Shown: positions 24,301-33,600 of the stretch, piece by piece
Position numbering within the stretch: the first letter of the stretch is position 1
Layout: each line of letters opens with the position of its first letter
NCBI GenBank assembly: GCA_964386865.1
Contig: CAYLUN010000056.1
Coordinates: 1 to 35,236, forward strand
Source of the DNA: CAYLUN01 sp964386865
Lineage (GTDB): Bacteria > Verrucomicrobiota > Kiritimatiellia > RFP12 > UBA1067
Direction: 5' to 3'
Length of the DNA stretch: 35,236 nucleotides
Notes under the pieces: generated by a model
What the model saw: the letters and a program-made list of their open reading frames with translations, nothing else
The model's database searches: none
Told to the model about the DNA's origin: nothing
Program-made: the position numbers and the translations under genes

Positions 24301-27300
24301 TTGGCCGTGGACGCCACGCACGCGCTGACCAACCGCTTCGTGTACGACGGCAACGGCCAGTGCGTGCAGGCGCTCGGCGGCGACGCCGTCTCGGGCGTGG
24401 ACCCGCACCACGCCATGTCGTTTGCGTATGACACGTGCGGCCTGCTGTACCGCGAGGTCGCCGCGCCGGGCAGTGCCGCGCAAAGCACGACGCAGTACGA
24501 CTACGACGTGAACGGTCTCGTCACACGCGTCAGCGAAGGGCTGGAAGAGACGCCGAGCGTCACGACACTGGCGTATGACGGGTTTGCGGGCTTCGGCTAT
24601 TGGGAAAAGTGGGAGGGGATTGCTGCCAAAGAAACCAGGAAAGGTGACCGAGTTTCGCTGGTTGGGTTTGGTAGTTTCAAGTCTGCTCCCCCAACAGTTA
24701 GATTTACCATGAAGGAGGACAGGGGTTATCCCCTAGATTCAAGGTCTGCAAACCCCTCAACGGCCAACTGGGACACTTCGGCAGTAACCAGCATGGGCGC
24801 CGCGTACGTAATGGGCGCAAAAGCAAAAGCCTGGATGGTTAACAACTTTGCGCGTGTCGCGCAGATCACAGACCCGATGGGCAATGTCAGCACGTTCCAC
24901 CACGACGCGAACGACAAACTCCTTGTCGCACGCCAGTTCGGCCAGACCACCGACGTGCCCGGCTCCGACGGCAACATTCGTCTCGCCGAGTCGCGCTACG
25001 AATACGACGACCTTGACCGCTGTACCGTACAGCGCGATCTGCACTTTTCTCTTGCCGCTCCGCAGTCGCCGGTCGGAGACGGCGAATGCACGACGGCTTT
25101 TGTCTACGCGCCGAACGGCGCCTGCATCGGCATCACCAACGATCTCGGAGGTGTGACGACCGCCTCTTACGACACCGCAGGTCGCGTCTACTCGGTCAGG
25201 GTGCCGGGCGACAAGTCCTTGCGCACATGTGTTCGAGACTCGGCGGGCAACGTGACCTCCGTCACGCAGACCGACACGGCCGCCCTTGGCGGGCAGCCGC
25301 AATCGTTCACCCGAACCTATGCGTACGATTCGCAGGACCGCTGCGTCAGCACGACCGACGGCGCGGGCAAGACGGACGCGTGCGCCTACGACTCGCTGAG
25401 CCGCGTGGTGCGGTCCACCGATGCGGCCGGCACCCAGACGTTCCACCACTATGACCTGCTGGGCCGCTGCACCCTGACGGTGGGCGATCTGGACGGCGAC
25501 GGTTTGGAAGATTTCGCCAGAGACATCACCCAACAGTCGAGCTGGAGCCCCAGCAACGGACGGTTACTCTCCACGACCGATAGCCACGGCAACACCACGA
25601 GCTACGAGTACGACTCTCGCGGCCGCTGCACAGCAGTCAGCCACGCCGATGGAACGCACGAGTTGTTCGTCTGGAGTCCCCGCAGCAATCTGAGCCAGGA
25701 GACAGATCCGAACGGTACGGTCAGCGTCTGCACCTACGATCCGAATGACCGCCTGACCCGGTGCGACATCACGATGCAAACGGCCGGAGGCGGAAGCGGC
25801 GGCGCGCTCTATCTCAAGACCTTCAGCTATGACGGTTGTGACCGACTCGTCGCACACCACGATGATGATTGTGACGGCACCGCGGATTATGACTCGCTGG
25901 GCAACTGCGTCAGCGAAACGCTCAACGGCCTGGCAACCGCCTCGACGTACGACGCACTGGGTAACCGGCTTTCGCTCGCCTATCCCGGCGGCCGCGTGCT
26001 GACTTACGCGTACGACGCCAGCGGCTGCTGCACCGGCATCGCCGAGTCCGGCGCGTCGCTCGCCGGCTTTGCCTACGACGGCGCGGATCGACTGGCGCGC
26101 GTGACCTACGCAAACGGCCTACGCTCGACCTTCGAGTACGACGGCCTCGACGGCGTGCAGAACGCACCGGGCGACTATGGTTTTGGGCAGGTCAGCCACA
26201 TTGTACACGCCTCTACCAATGGCACCGAAGTGAAAACCTCCCATCTCTCCTGGGATCTGAAAACGAACAAGGGCGCGCGCATCATGCCTCCCACTGGCAC
26301 AGGCGTCAGCACAAACGTGCTGGCCTTGGAGTATGACCGGGCCGACCGCCTGGTGCGCTCAATTGTCACAGAAGGAACAACGACGCTCCGCGACACAACC
26401 TACAGTCTGGACTGCATGGGCAACCGCACGAATGTCATTGGCGCCGCCTGCGCAGGTCCCTACACACTGGATCCCGCGTCTCCGCCCGCCGATTACCAGA
26501 TGAACCAGTACACAGCCACGCCGTGCGACAGCCGCAGCTACGACGACAACGGCAACCTCATGAGCCGCAGTGCAGGTACCGTTTCATCGCTGAGCTTCAC
26601 CTACGACTATGCGGATCGCCTGGTTAGCGTCAGCACTTCGGGCTTTACCGTAGCCAGCTACACCTACGATGCGCTCGGGCGGCGGGCGAGCAAGACCGTT
26701 AACATACCCGGCGAGCCAACCCCCGTATCCCGGATATTACGGATGGTCTATGACCGCGCTTGCGTGATCGAGGAGCGGGAAGATGAAGCGGTAGTCCAGA
26801 GCTATGTCCACTCCACTGGACTGATCGACACGGTGGCCGAGAACGACACCGTGCTCCAGATGCGCGTCGGGACACAGGATTACTTCGTCCTTGCTGACGA
26901 CCAAGGCAACGCTGTCGCCCTCTCGGATGCCAGCGGAGCAGTGGTCGAGGGCTACGACTACGACGACTACGGCGCGGTGACTTTCCTTGGAGCAGAAGGC
27001 ACGCCGCTCGTCGGCAGTGACGGCAGTCCCGCGACCTCGTCCGCCTATGGCTATCTGTATTGCTGGGGCGGCCTGCGCCTCGACGCGGAGACAGGGCTGC
27101 ACAACAACGACGGCGGAATTTGCTTCGAACCGCAAACGGGGAGAGCCACGCGTGGGAAGATCCGAATGGTCAAGGACCAAGGAAATGGCAACTTCAGCGA
27201 CGGCGACTCGACTTCCCTTGTGGCCTCCAAGCACTACATCACGATCCCCCACGACCGACGTGTACCCGGCGGTTCCTCCGGCAACAATCCGTGGAGCGGC

Positions 27301-27411
27301 GGGACTCCCCTCGGCATGAAGAAGGGCACCGTGAAGTTCTTCAACGACGCCAAGGGCTTCGGTGTGGCCAGAAAAGCCATCAAGGAGGCGAAGATCATCG
27401 GCTACCGGTAA
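21328..27411 (+). CDS. giant secreted RHS/YD-repeat protein 1
   Basis: 2027 residues after GAGGAGG. A signal peptide ends near A-R-A (residue 32). A beta domain with YVVQARTNLVQGEW to SRFFRVLFPQ follows, of a type common in Verrucomicrobia/Kiritimatiellota exported proteins, then an IPT/TIG-like domain (about 115-190). Residues 245-303 hold three units of the type G-I-[TS]-E-[KR]-G-[IL]-K. DUF6531 starts at VPFSGEVRQQVVDLAIPGRALDFVWART, then many YD repeats run to the core end (GLRLDAETGLHNN). An insert of about 86 residues (DNA about 24586-24845, locally AT-richer) holds an HU-like KGDRVSLVGFGSF (residues 1105-1117) and NWDTSAVTSM. The last 31 residues start MKKGTVKFFNDAKGFG (from M1997), a cold-shock-domain start. 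It likely forms a surface shell. No toxin domain is recognised. Confidence 0.88.
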   Translation: MNTHLLASIRTGHLVIALGLSPLTSILTPARAALPEGRSLAIERQGAGVSLCWLTITNAPYVVQARTNLVQGEWGLLDTITNAGGFTVYPIAPDDSPSRFFRVLFPQPTVAAGEPARYAHGTGGSYLYITGSFFYEGDQVRVGGLLAGGTVFVTPSLLRVELPPELPPGRHDVEILSAHTGSALALLHEAVTVVDPLADPDRLLYGPPEEPPASPSAVWLSKRGYDYYMARSDLAASTLSGGRRGITEKGLKLFDGGVAAVAPPSESGKGITERGIKLFDDSADAGITVPDSDKGISQPGIKRSIAGGVVAAIVVAARGGRDASEPEVVPFSGEVRQQVVDLAIPGRALDFVWARTYSSRIGRTGASANGWTFSYDLHLQPLGGDILIHNGTGRADRYALQPNGTYTCPEFFCEGTLSADIFRLTFADTGYWEFRSLTAATAAGKLDHIVDRNGNTVSLDYDQAGRLAAVVDDLGRTHTVAYDTAGRLESVTDSFGRRVTYRYYTGLPSDPGGGLGDLKSVTSPPVTGTPTGNDFPEGKTTTYTYSAGSSVAAENHLLLSVADALGQTVVACAYDLSQTSSSYLRCTSLQRGSDAPTMLTYQPQTPSPDNRFAAMRCVANDPVGNVNVVLYDCRNRGIEKAQIKRRAEPGTLVTDTSTLPYDKLREDDPDSTVTRWSWNNDSLCTAATAPGGQEVRFIYQGDLEPSTPARKRADCLVVSQRAPAPVDFDGDGALDSSERVWNYQFDPRFGSPGNDYRVDTFYPQDPNWGKPKKGGISAPPSGDGSDGGLGIPNDPSGTFALGDVIRGAVGYVTSATDPRGNATEAEYDEQGNCRALIVPATRSSTGVITFSRVHDAHGQLTAITNAPDANGRCRVDTFTYSQGQVTACVVDAAADGLALTASFEYDARGNLTRLVDPRGNDWLYTYNALDQCVRAQSPVNVSQRCNTGFFYDANDNLVQTVTQVRDAGDAQTGTCTDRATYDELRRLTEVVLAVDATHALTNRFVYDGNGQCVQALGGDAVSGVDPHHAMSFAYDTCGLLYREVAAPGSAAQSTTQYDYDVNGLVTRVSEGLEETPSVTTLAYDGFAGFGYWEKWEGIAAKETRKGDRVSLVGFGSFKSAPPTVRFTMKEDRGYPLDSRSANPSTANWDTSAVTSMGAAYVMGAKAKAWMVNNFARVAQITDPMGNVSTFHHDANDKLLVARQFGQTTDVPGSDGNIRLAESRYEYDDLDRCTVQRDLHFSLAAPQSPVGDGECTTAFVYAPNGACIGITNDLGGVTTASYDTAGRVYSVRVPGDKSLRTCVRDSAGNVTSVTQTDTAALGGQPQSFTRTYAYDSQDRCVSTTDGAGKTDACAYDSLSRVVRSTDAAGTQTFHHYDLLGRCTLTVGDLDGDGLEDFARDITQQSSWSPSNGRLLSTTDSHGNTTSYEYDSRGRCTAVSHADGTHELFVWSPRSNLSQETDPNGTVSVCTYDPNDRLTRCDITMQTAGGGSGGALYLKTFSYDGCDRLVAHHDDDCDGTADYDSLGNCVSETLNGLATASTYDALGNRLSLAYPGGRVLTYAYDASGCCTGIAESGASLAGFAYDGADRLARVTYANGLRSTFEYDGLDGVQNAPGDYGFGQVSHIVHASTNGTEVKTSHLSWDLKTNKGARIMPPTGTGVSTNVLALEYDRADRLVRSIVTEGTTTLRDTTYSLDCMGNRTNVIGAACAGPYTLDPASPPADYQMNQYTATPCDSRSYDDNGNLMSRSAGTVSSLSFTYDYADRLVSVSTSGFTVASYTYDALGRRASKTVNIPGEPTPVSRILRMVYDRACVIEEREDEAVVQSYVHSTGLIDTVAENDTVLQMRVGTQDYFVLADDQGNAVALSDASGAVVEGYDYDDYGAVTFLGAEGTPLVGSDGSPATSSAYGYLYCWGGLRLDAETGLHNNDGGICFEPQTGRATRGKIRMVKDQGNGNFSDGDSTSLVASKHYITIPHDRRVPGGSSGNNPWSGGTPLGMKKGTVKFFNDAKGFGVARKAIKEAKIIGYR

Positions 27412-27474
27412 ATTCTTCTCACGGCAGGCAAAAGGGGCATTCGCCAGAAAAGTTAGTTGAAGCTAATTTTTCGC

Positions 27475-27504
27475 TTGCCACAACGTCTACTGTTTCACTA
27501 TAAT
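27475..27504 (+). promoter_or_regulatory. promoter of RHS gene 2
   Basis: TTGCCA (27475-27480), an 18-base spacer, TATAAT (27499-27504), as before RHS gene 1. The upstream AAGTTAG is also shared. The second RHS gene therefore has its own start of transcription. Confidence 0.8.
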
Positions 27505-27625
27505 AACGCCGTTTTAAGGATTCGAGCGCCTTGAGGGCTGACCGGCCGAACACGTATGGCGCGCAACCATCCGCAGGTGACGCCCCTCAAGACGATGTTT
27601 CTGACAAAGGGAGAGGAGGCGAATC
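27505..27625 (+). other. conserved leader of RHS gene 2
   Basis: A leader of the same length as that of gene 1, with the same blocks in the same order. Here CTTGAGGG (from about 27531) can pair perfectly with CCCTCAAG (from about 27585), closing a stem around the middle of the leader. A GAGAGGAGG ribosome site follows. Confidence 0.55.
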
Positions 27626-30600
27626 ATGAACACATTCGTACTTTCGAGAGTTCAGCGGGGCTTTCTGGCAACCGTGCTGACGCTCACATTCCTATTGCCG
27701 AGCAACACGACCGCGCTAGACTCGCGATACGACGGCAGGAAAGTCGTCATGCAACGAGGAGCTGACGTCACGTCGCTCAGCTGGCAGGGAATCGCAGACG
27801 CCCCGTACGCAGTCGAGGCTCGAGCGAACTTGACGCAAGGCGGTTGGGACGCGCTCGCGACCGTGCCCGGCACAGACGGCATCACGGTCTACCCGGTTCC
27901 GGACAACCTGTCGCCCAGCCGTTTCTTCCGCGTGCTGTTCCCCCAGCCGACCGTCGCTGCAGGCGAGCCCGCCTACGCGCCCGCCGAGGGCGGAACGGTG
28001 TACGTCACGGGACAGTTCTTCTATCCGGGAGACCAGGTCCGCGTCGGAGGCGTGCTCCTGACGGATGTGGTCTTCCTGAGCCCGACGTTGATCAGCGCCA
28101 CCCTCCCGCCCCTCCCGCCCGGCCTGTATGGCATCGAGGTGGTCAGCGGCTCAAGCGGAGGCATTCTGGCCTCTCTTCCCGAAGCGATCGAAGTCTCGCC
28201 GCCCCTCTCTCGCACGCTCCAGGAACCGCCCGCGTGGCCGCCCGCCGGACCCAGCGCGAAAGGCAAGAAGGGGCTCAACGCCGTCAACGTCAAACTGGCC
28301 TTCGCCGACGAACTCAGCTCCGGGGTCAGTTATCAGTCCAAGAGAGGTTACGACTACTACCAAGCGCAATCCGACTTGAGTTCCGCCGCCCTCTCAGCCG
28401 GCAATGGCCACGTCACCGTTCTAAAAAGTCACGCGCTAGGAGACGGTCACGTGACCGTTCTCAAAGCGCGCGCCAGCGGCGTCACCGACGGCCACGTCAC
28501 CGTCCTGAAAGGGCGGGACGACGACTGCGACGGCATCGAGACGGCCCTCCGGGGCAGAGGCCATGTCACTGTTCTCAAAAGTCAGGACCAAGACTGCGAC
28601 GGGGATACCGACCTCATGCTGCACTCCGGCGAGATCCAGCAGCAAGTGACTGACCTCTCGCTGCCCGGCCGCGGGCTCGACTTCGTCTGGACGCGCACCT
28701 ACCGCTCGCGCACGGGGCAGGACACCGCGCAGGGCGCGCGCTGGACCCACGGCTACGATGTGCGCTGTGCGCAGAACGGTTCGGCCATCGACCTCTACGA
28801 CGGCACAGGTCGCATCGACACCTACCGCTTGCAGGCTGACGGCACCTACACGTGCCCCGGCTTTTTCCGCGAAGGCACCTTCACGGGAGGCGTGTTCCGC
28901 CTGACCTTCGCCGACACGGGCTTCTGGGAGTTCCGCCCGCTGGACACATCTCCCGCCTCCGGCAAGCTCGCCCGCATTCAGGATCGGAACGGCAACTCGA
29001 TCACCCTCGGCTACGACGGCAGCGGCAGGCTCTCACAGATCACCGACACACTGGACCGCGTCCACACGGTCGCCTACACGCCTGAAGGGCGCGTCGCCTC
29101 GGCCACCGACTCGACCGGACGTACCGTGAGCTACACCTACTACGGCGTCGAAACCGGCGGTAGCCCGGGCGACCTCAAGTCCGTGACCTCGCCGCCCGTG
29201 ACCGGCACACCTAACGGCAACGACTTTCCTGACGGCAAAACTGTGGCCTACACCTACACGGCGGACCAATCCGACGACCGCGCGAACCACCTGCTGCTCA
29301 CCGTCACGGACGCGCTCGGCCAGACCGTCCTGCACTGCGACTACGACCTCACCCCCGCCTCACCCTTCTTCCAGCGCTGCGTGTCGGCCCAGCGCGGCAC
29401 CCACCCGAAGCTCTGCCTCTCGTACATCGACGAGACGCCCTCGCCGGACAACCGCTTCACCACTGTGCGCTGCATCGTGAACGACGCCGAAGGAAACGTC
29501 ATGGAGCGCTCCTTCGACCTGCGTAACCGTTGCGTATCCGAGCGCAAGCTCACGGGCCGCGCCGACGCCGGCTTCCCCGTAACTGACACGCTGAACCGGC
29601 CAACCGGCAAGCTCCGCGACACCGACCCCGACGTCTTCGAAACTGTTATACGCTGGAACCGCGACAGCCTCTGCCTCGGAGGATCGCTGCCCGGCGGCGC
29701 CGTCATCTCCTGCGCGTATGAGGCCGACCTGAACCCGTTCGCCCGCGCCCGCAAGCGCGGCGACCTGCGAACCCTCACCCAACGCGCGACCCCTGGCCGC
29801 GACACCGACTCGGACGGCGATGGAAAACCCGACCTCGCCGAGATCACCTGCCAGTACACCTATGATCCGCGCTTCGGCTCCGATCCCACGGCCGCGCACA
29901 TGCGGACCCGGCTTAACGAGCTGGAGTCGCGCCTGATGGGCCTCGGGCTTCTCGGCAGCGCAGTCGGGGGCAGCACGACGCTCGCAGGCGTCGACAGCGC
30001 CAAGATCGTCACCGACAGAGATACCGGACGCTCCAAAGGGTTTGGCTTCGTCATAGCCGCCACCGACCCGAGGGGCAACACGTCCACGGCCAGCTACGAC
30101 AGCGCAGGCAACTGCACGCGCATCACCGGCCCCTTCGTTGTCGGCAATGATCCGCCGGTGCTTGATGTAGCGTACGACACCCACGGCCAGCCGATCGAGA
30201 TCACCCACCCCGCCGACGCAGCCGGGCGCGGCCGCAAGGACATGCTGACTTGGCTGCAGGGACGGACCGCCAGTTTCGTGGAGGACGGCGGGCCCGGCGG
30301 GCTCGCGCTCACCACCACGTTCGAGTATGACACGCGCGGCAACTTGACCCGACTCGTCGACCCGCGCGGCAACGACGTGCTCATCACCTGCAACGCGCTC
30401 AACCAGCGCATGAGCATCGCCAGACAGACCCAGGGCGCGACCTTCGGCGAGCGCGTCAAAACCTCCTTCACGTACGACGCGAACAACAACCTCGTCGGCG
30501 TGGTCACGGACAACCGCCACCCCGACGGACGGTTCGTCGCGGGCAACCCCACGTGGCAAACCGCCATCGCCTATGACGCGCTCAACCGGCCCACGTTGCT

Positions 30601-33600
30601 CGCGCACGAGCTGTCGCACACCGTGCAGCAGCGCAGCGTCATGACCAACCAGTTCGTCTACGACGCGAACGACCGGCTCACGCTCCACCGCCTGCCCGAG
30701 GCCTGCAGCGGCGCCGAGCCCGACAACGTCATCGCCTACACCTACGACGAGCGCGGCCTGCTCTTCCTCGAGGAGCGTGCCCCCGGCACGGGCCTCAGCA
30801 CGACGGACAGGTTCGACTATGACGCCAACGGCAACCTGCGGCGCGTCAGCAAGATCGACGCCTTCACCATCAAGCAGAGCGTGTACAGCTATGACGGCTT
30901 CGACCGCTGCGTGAGAACCACCGACGCCCTCGGCAACGTGGCCACACGCTGTTTCGACGCCAACGGCAACCTCTCCTACGAGCGGGCCGACGGCGAAACA
31001 AACGACCAGCTGGGCGACAAGGGCAACCGCAAGCTCGCCGAGACGCGCTACGCCTACGACGCGCTCAACCGGCGCACCAGCCGGATCGGCTCCTTCTTCG
31101 ACATCTTCACCGAACTCGCGATCGGCGACGGTCAGTCTGTCACAGCCTGTTCCTACGCGCCCAACGGACAGCTCGTGTCATCCACAAACGACAACGGACA
31201 CGCCACCGTGTTCACCTATGACCGAGTGGGCCGCCTGGCTTCCGTCACCGACGCCAAGGGCAACGCGACCGCTTACACGTACGACCCCAACGGCAACCTG
31301 CTAACCTCCACCCAGACCGACCTCTCGGATGTCAGCGCCGGCCAGCAGGTGTTCGTGCGCTCGTTCGCCTACGACACGCTCAACCGATGCGTGAGCGCCA
31401 GCGACAACGTGGGTAACGCCGTGACCACCGCATACGACTCCTGCGACCGCGTGTCCAGCGAGACCGACCCCTCCGGCAACGAAACCGTGTATGCTTACGA
31501 CGGCCTGGGCCGCGTCACCGGCACCGCGCATTTCGACGGCGCGAAAGAGCGAGGCATCACCATCAACACGTCCCACGTGGAGTACCGGAACAACCGCCTC
31601 GTCAGCGCCACCGACGCCAACAGCAACACCACCTCATACGCCTACGACGCGTGTGATCGGCAGACCGGCGTGACCCACGCCGACGGCACCTCCGAGTCGC
31701 TGGTCTGGAGCCCTCGCAGCAACCTGGCGCGCCGCACCGATGCGAACGGAACCACGATTACCAACGCCTATGACCTGTGCGACCGCCTCGTCCGCCGCGA
31801 CATCGTCCCCGCCGAAGGCGTGATGGCCACGACCACCTTCGAGTCCTTCTCGCATGACGGCCTCGGCCGACTCGTCGCGGCGGAGAACGATGCGTCGTCG
31901 CTGACGTGCGCCTACGACTCGCTCGGCAACCGCGTAGCCTGTACGCAGGACGGCTTCGCGGCGACCGCCACCTACGACGGCGAAGGCAACCGCCTGTCGC
32001 TCGCCTGCCCCAGCGGGCGAGCGATCACAGCCACTTACGACGGGCTCAGCCGACCCACGGCGATCCACCTGCACCCCGACCACAGCGCGGAGTCCGACCT
32101 GCTGCTGATCTCCCTCGCCTACGACGGCCAGGGACGCCTCGCGCGCATCGCCCGCTCCAACGGCATCAACACCCGCCTCTTCTGGAGCGGCCAGCAGAAC
32201 GCCCAGAACGCTGCCGGCGACTACGGCTGGCAGCAGGTGTCGCGCATCAACCACGCCCGCGCGGGCGGCGGCCAGGTGGTCGACCAGCGCGTGAGCGCCT
32301 ACGACCGCAGCCAGAACAAGGTCCTGCGCGCGATGACCGCGCCGTGGGCCAGCGGCGGAACGCTCGTGACCAACATCTTTGGCTACGACAAGCTGCACCG
32401 CCTGACGCGCTCCCGCAAGCGCGGCTCGGTCGTAGCGGCCGACTACGACTACGTGCTCGACGCCAACGGCAACCGCCTGCAGGTCACCAACAACGGCATT
32501 CTCGAAAGCTACGCGATGGACGCCACCCTGCCTGCTCCCGCCGACGCGCAGATGAACCAGTACACCGACACCCCGTTCGGGACGGACGGGTACGACGCGC
32601 GCGGCAACCGCGTGATCCGCGCGAACTCGGCCCGCTCGACCTTCACCCACTTCGACTACGCCGGCCGCCTCGTGCAGGTGGACGCGCTCGATCCGGCCGA
32701 TCCGGTCGGCTCGCCCGTCACCGTAGCGACCTACAGCTACGACCCGCTCGGCCGGCGCATCGGCAAGACGGTCTTCGCCTCCGGCGGCCTGCCGCCCGTC
32801 ACGACCACCTACGTGTACGACGACGGCAAAGACGACGACTGCGACGGCACGCCGGACGACGACGTGCTCGAAACGTACGTGAACGACGCGGTCTCCAGCG
32901 TCAGCGTGTTGGCCGGCGGGGCTGGCGGCGGCGCCGCGGCCGCCAGCTATGCGGCCACGGGGCGCATGCTCGCCCCGCCGCTGGCGCTCGTCAGTTCCTC
33001 GGGAGACATGCTCTTCACCCACTGCGACGACATCGGCAACGTGCTGGCCCTGACCGACGCCTCCGGCAACGTCGTCGAGCACTACGACTACGACGACTTC
33101 GGCGCGCCGCGCTTCTTCAACGCGGCGGGCGTCCCGCAGGCCAGCTCCGCGGCCGGCAACGACCTGCTCTTCCGCGGCCTGCGGTGGGATGCGGAGACCG
33201 GCCTTTACAGCGGCCACAGCAAGCAGAGCAATCCGCTTTACGAGGACAAAGACGTCAGCGGCTCCAACCCGCTTTACGAAGGGAGCTATGCCGCTTTGCA
33301 TAACAACCCCGCCTTCCAAGAAAACAATATGCAAGGGGCCATGCCGGACCACCGGTCTGCCAAAGGCGGCGGAGGCCGCCTCGGATACACCATGTCCGAT
33401 GGTTATTGGAACGATTGGCACGAGTGCTTCATCAGCTACGCCATGGACCCGGGCACCGGGCAGACGCTGGGGCGCGATGGATCGCTCGCGTGCGGCGGCC
33501 GGAACGACCGCGCGTTCGCAGGTAACAACCCGTGGACAGGCGAGCCCGTTGCGATGAAGAAAGGAACGGTCAAGTTTTTCAACGACGCCAAAGGCTTTGG

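Noticed and set aside
28406..28579. GHVTVLK repeats as a CRISPR-like or DNA-level tandem array
   Set aside because: Unit spacing is irregular and codons differ between units. Conservation is at the protein level. No CRISPR array or cas gene was seen in the window.
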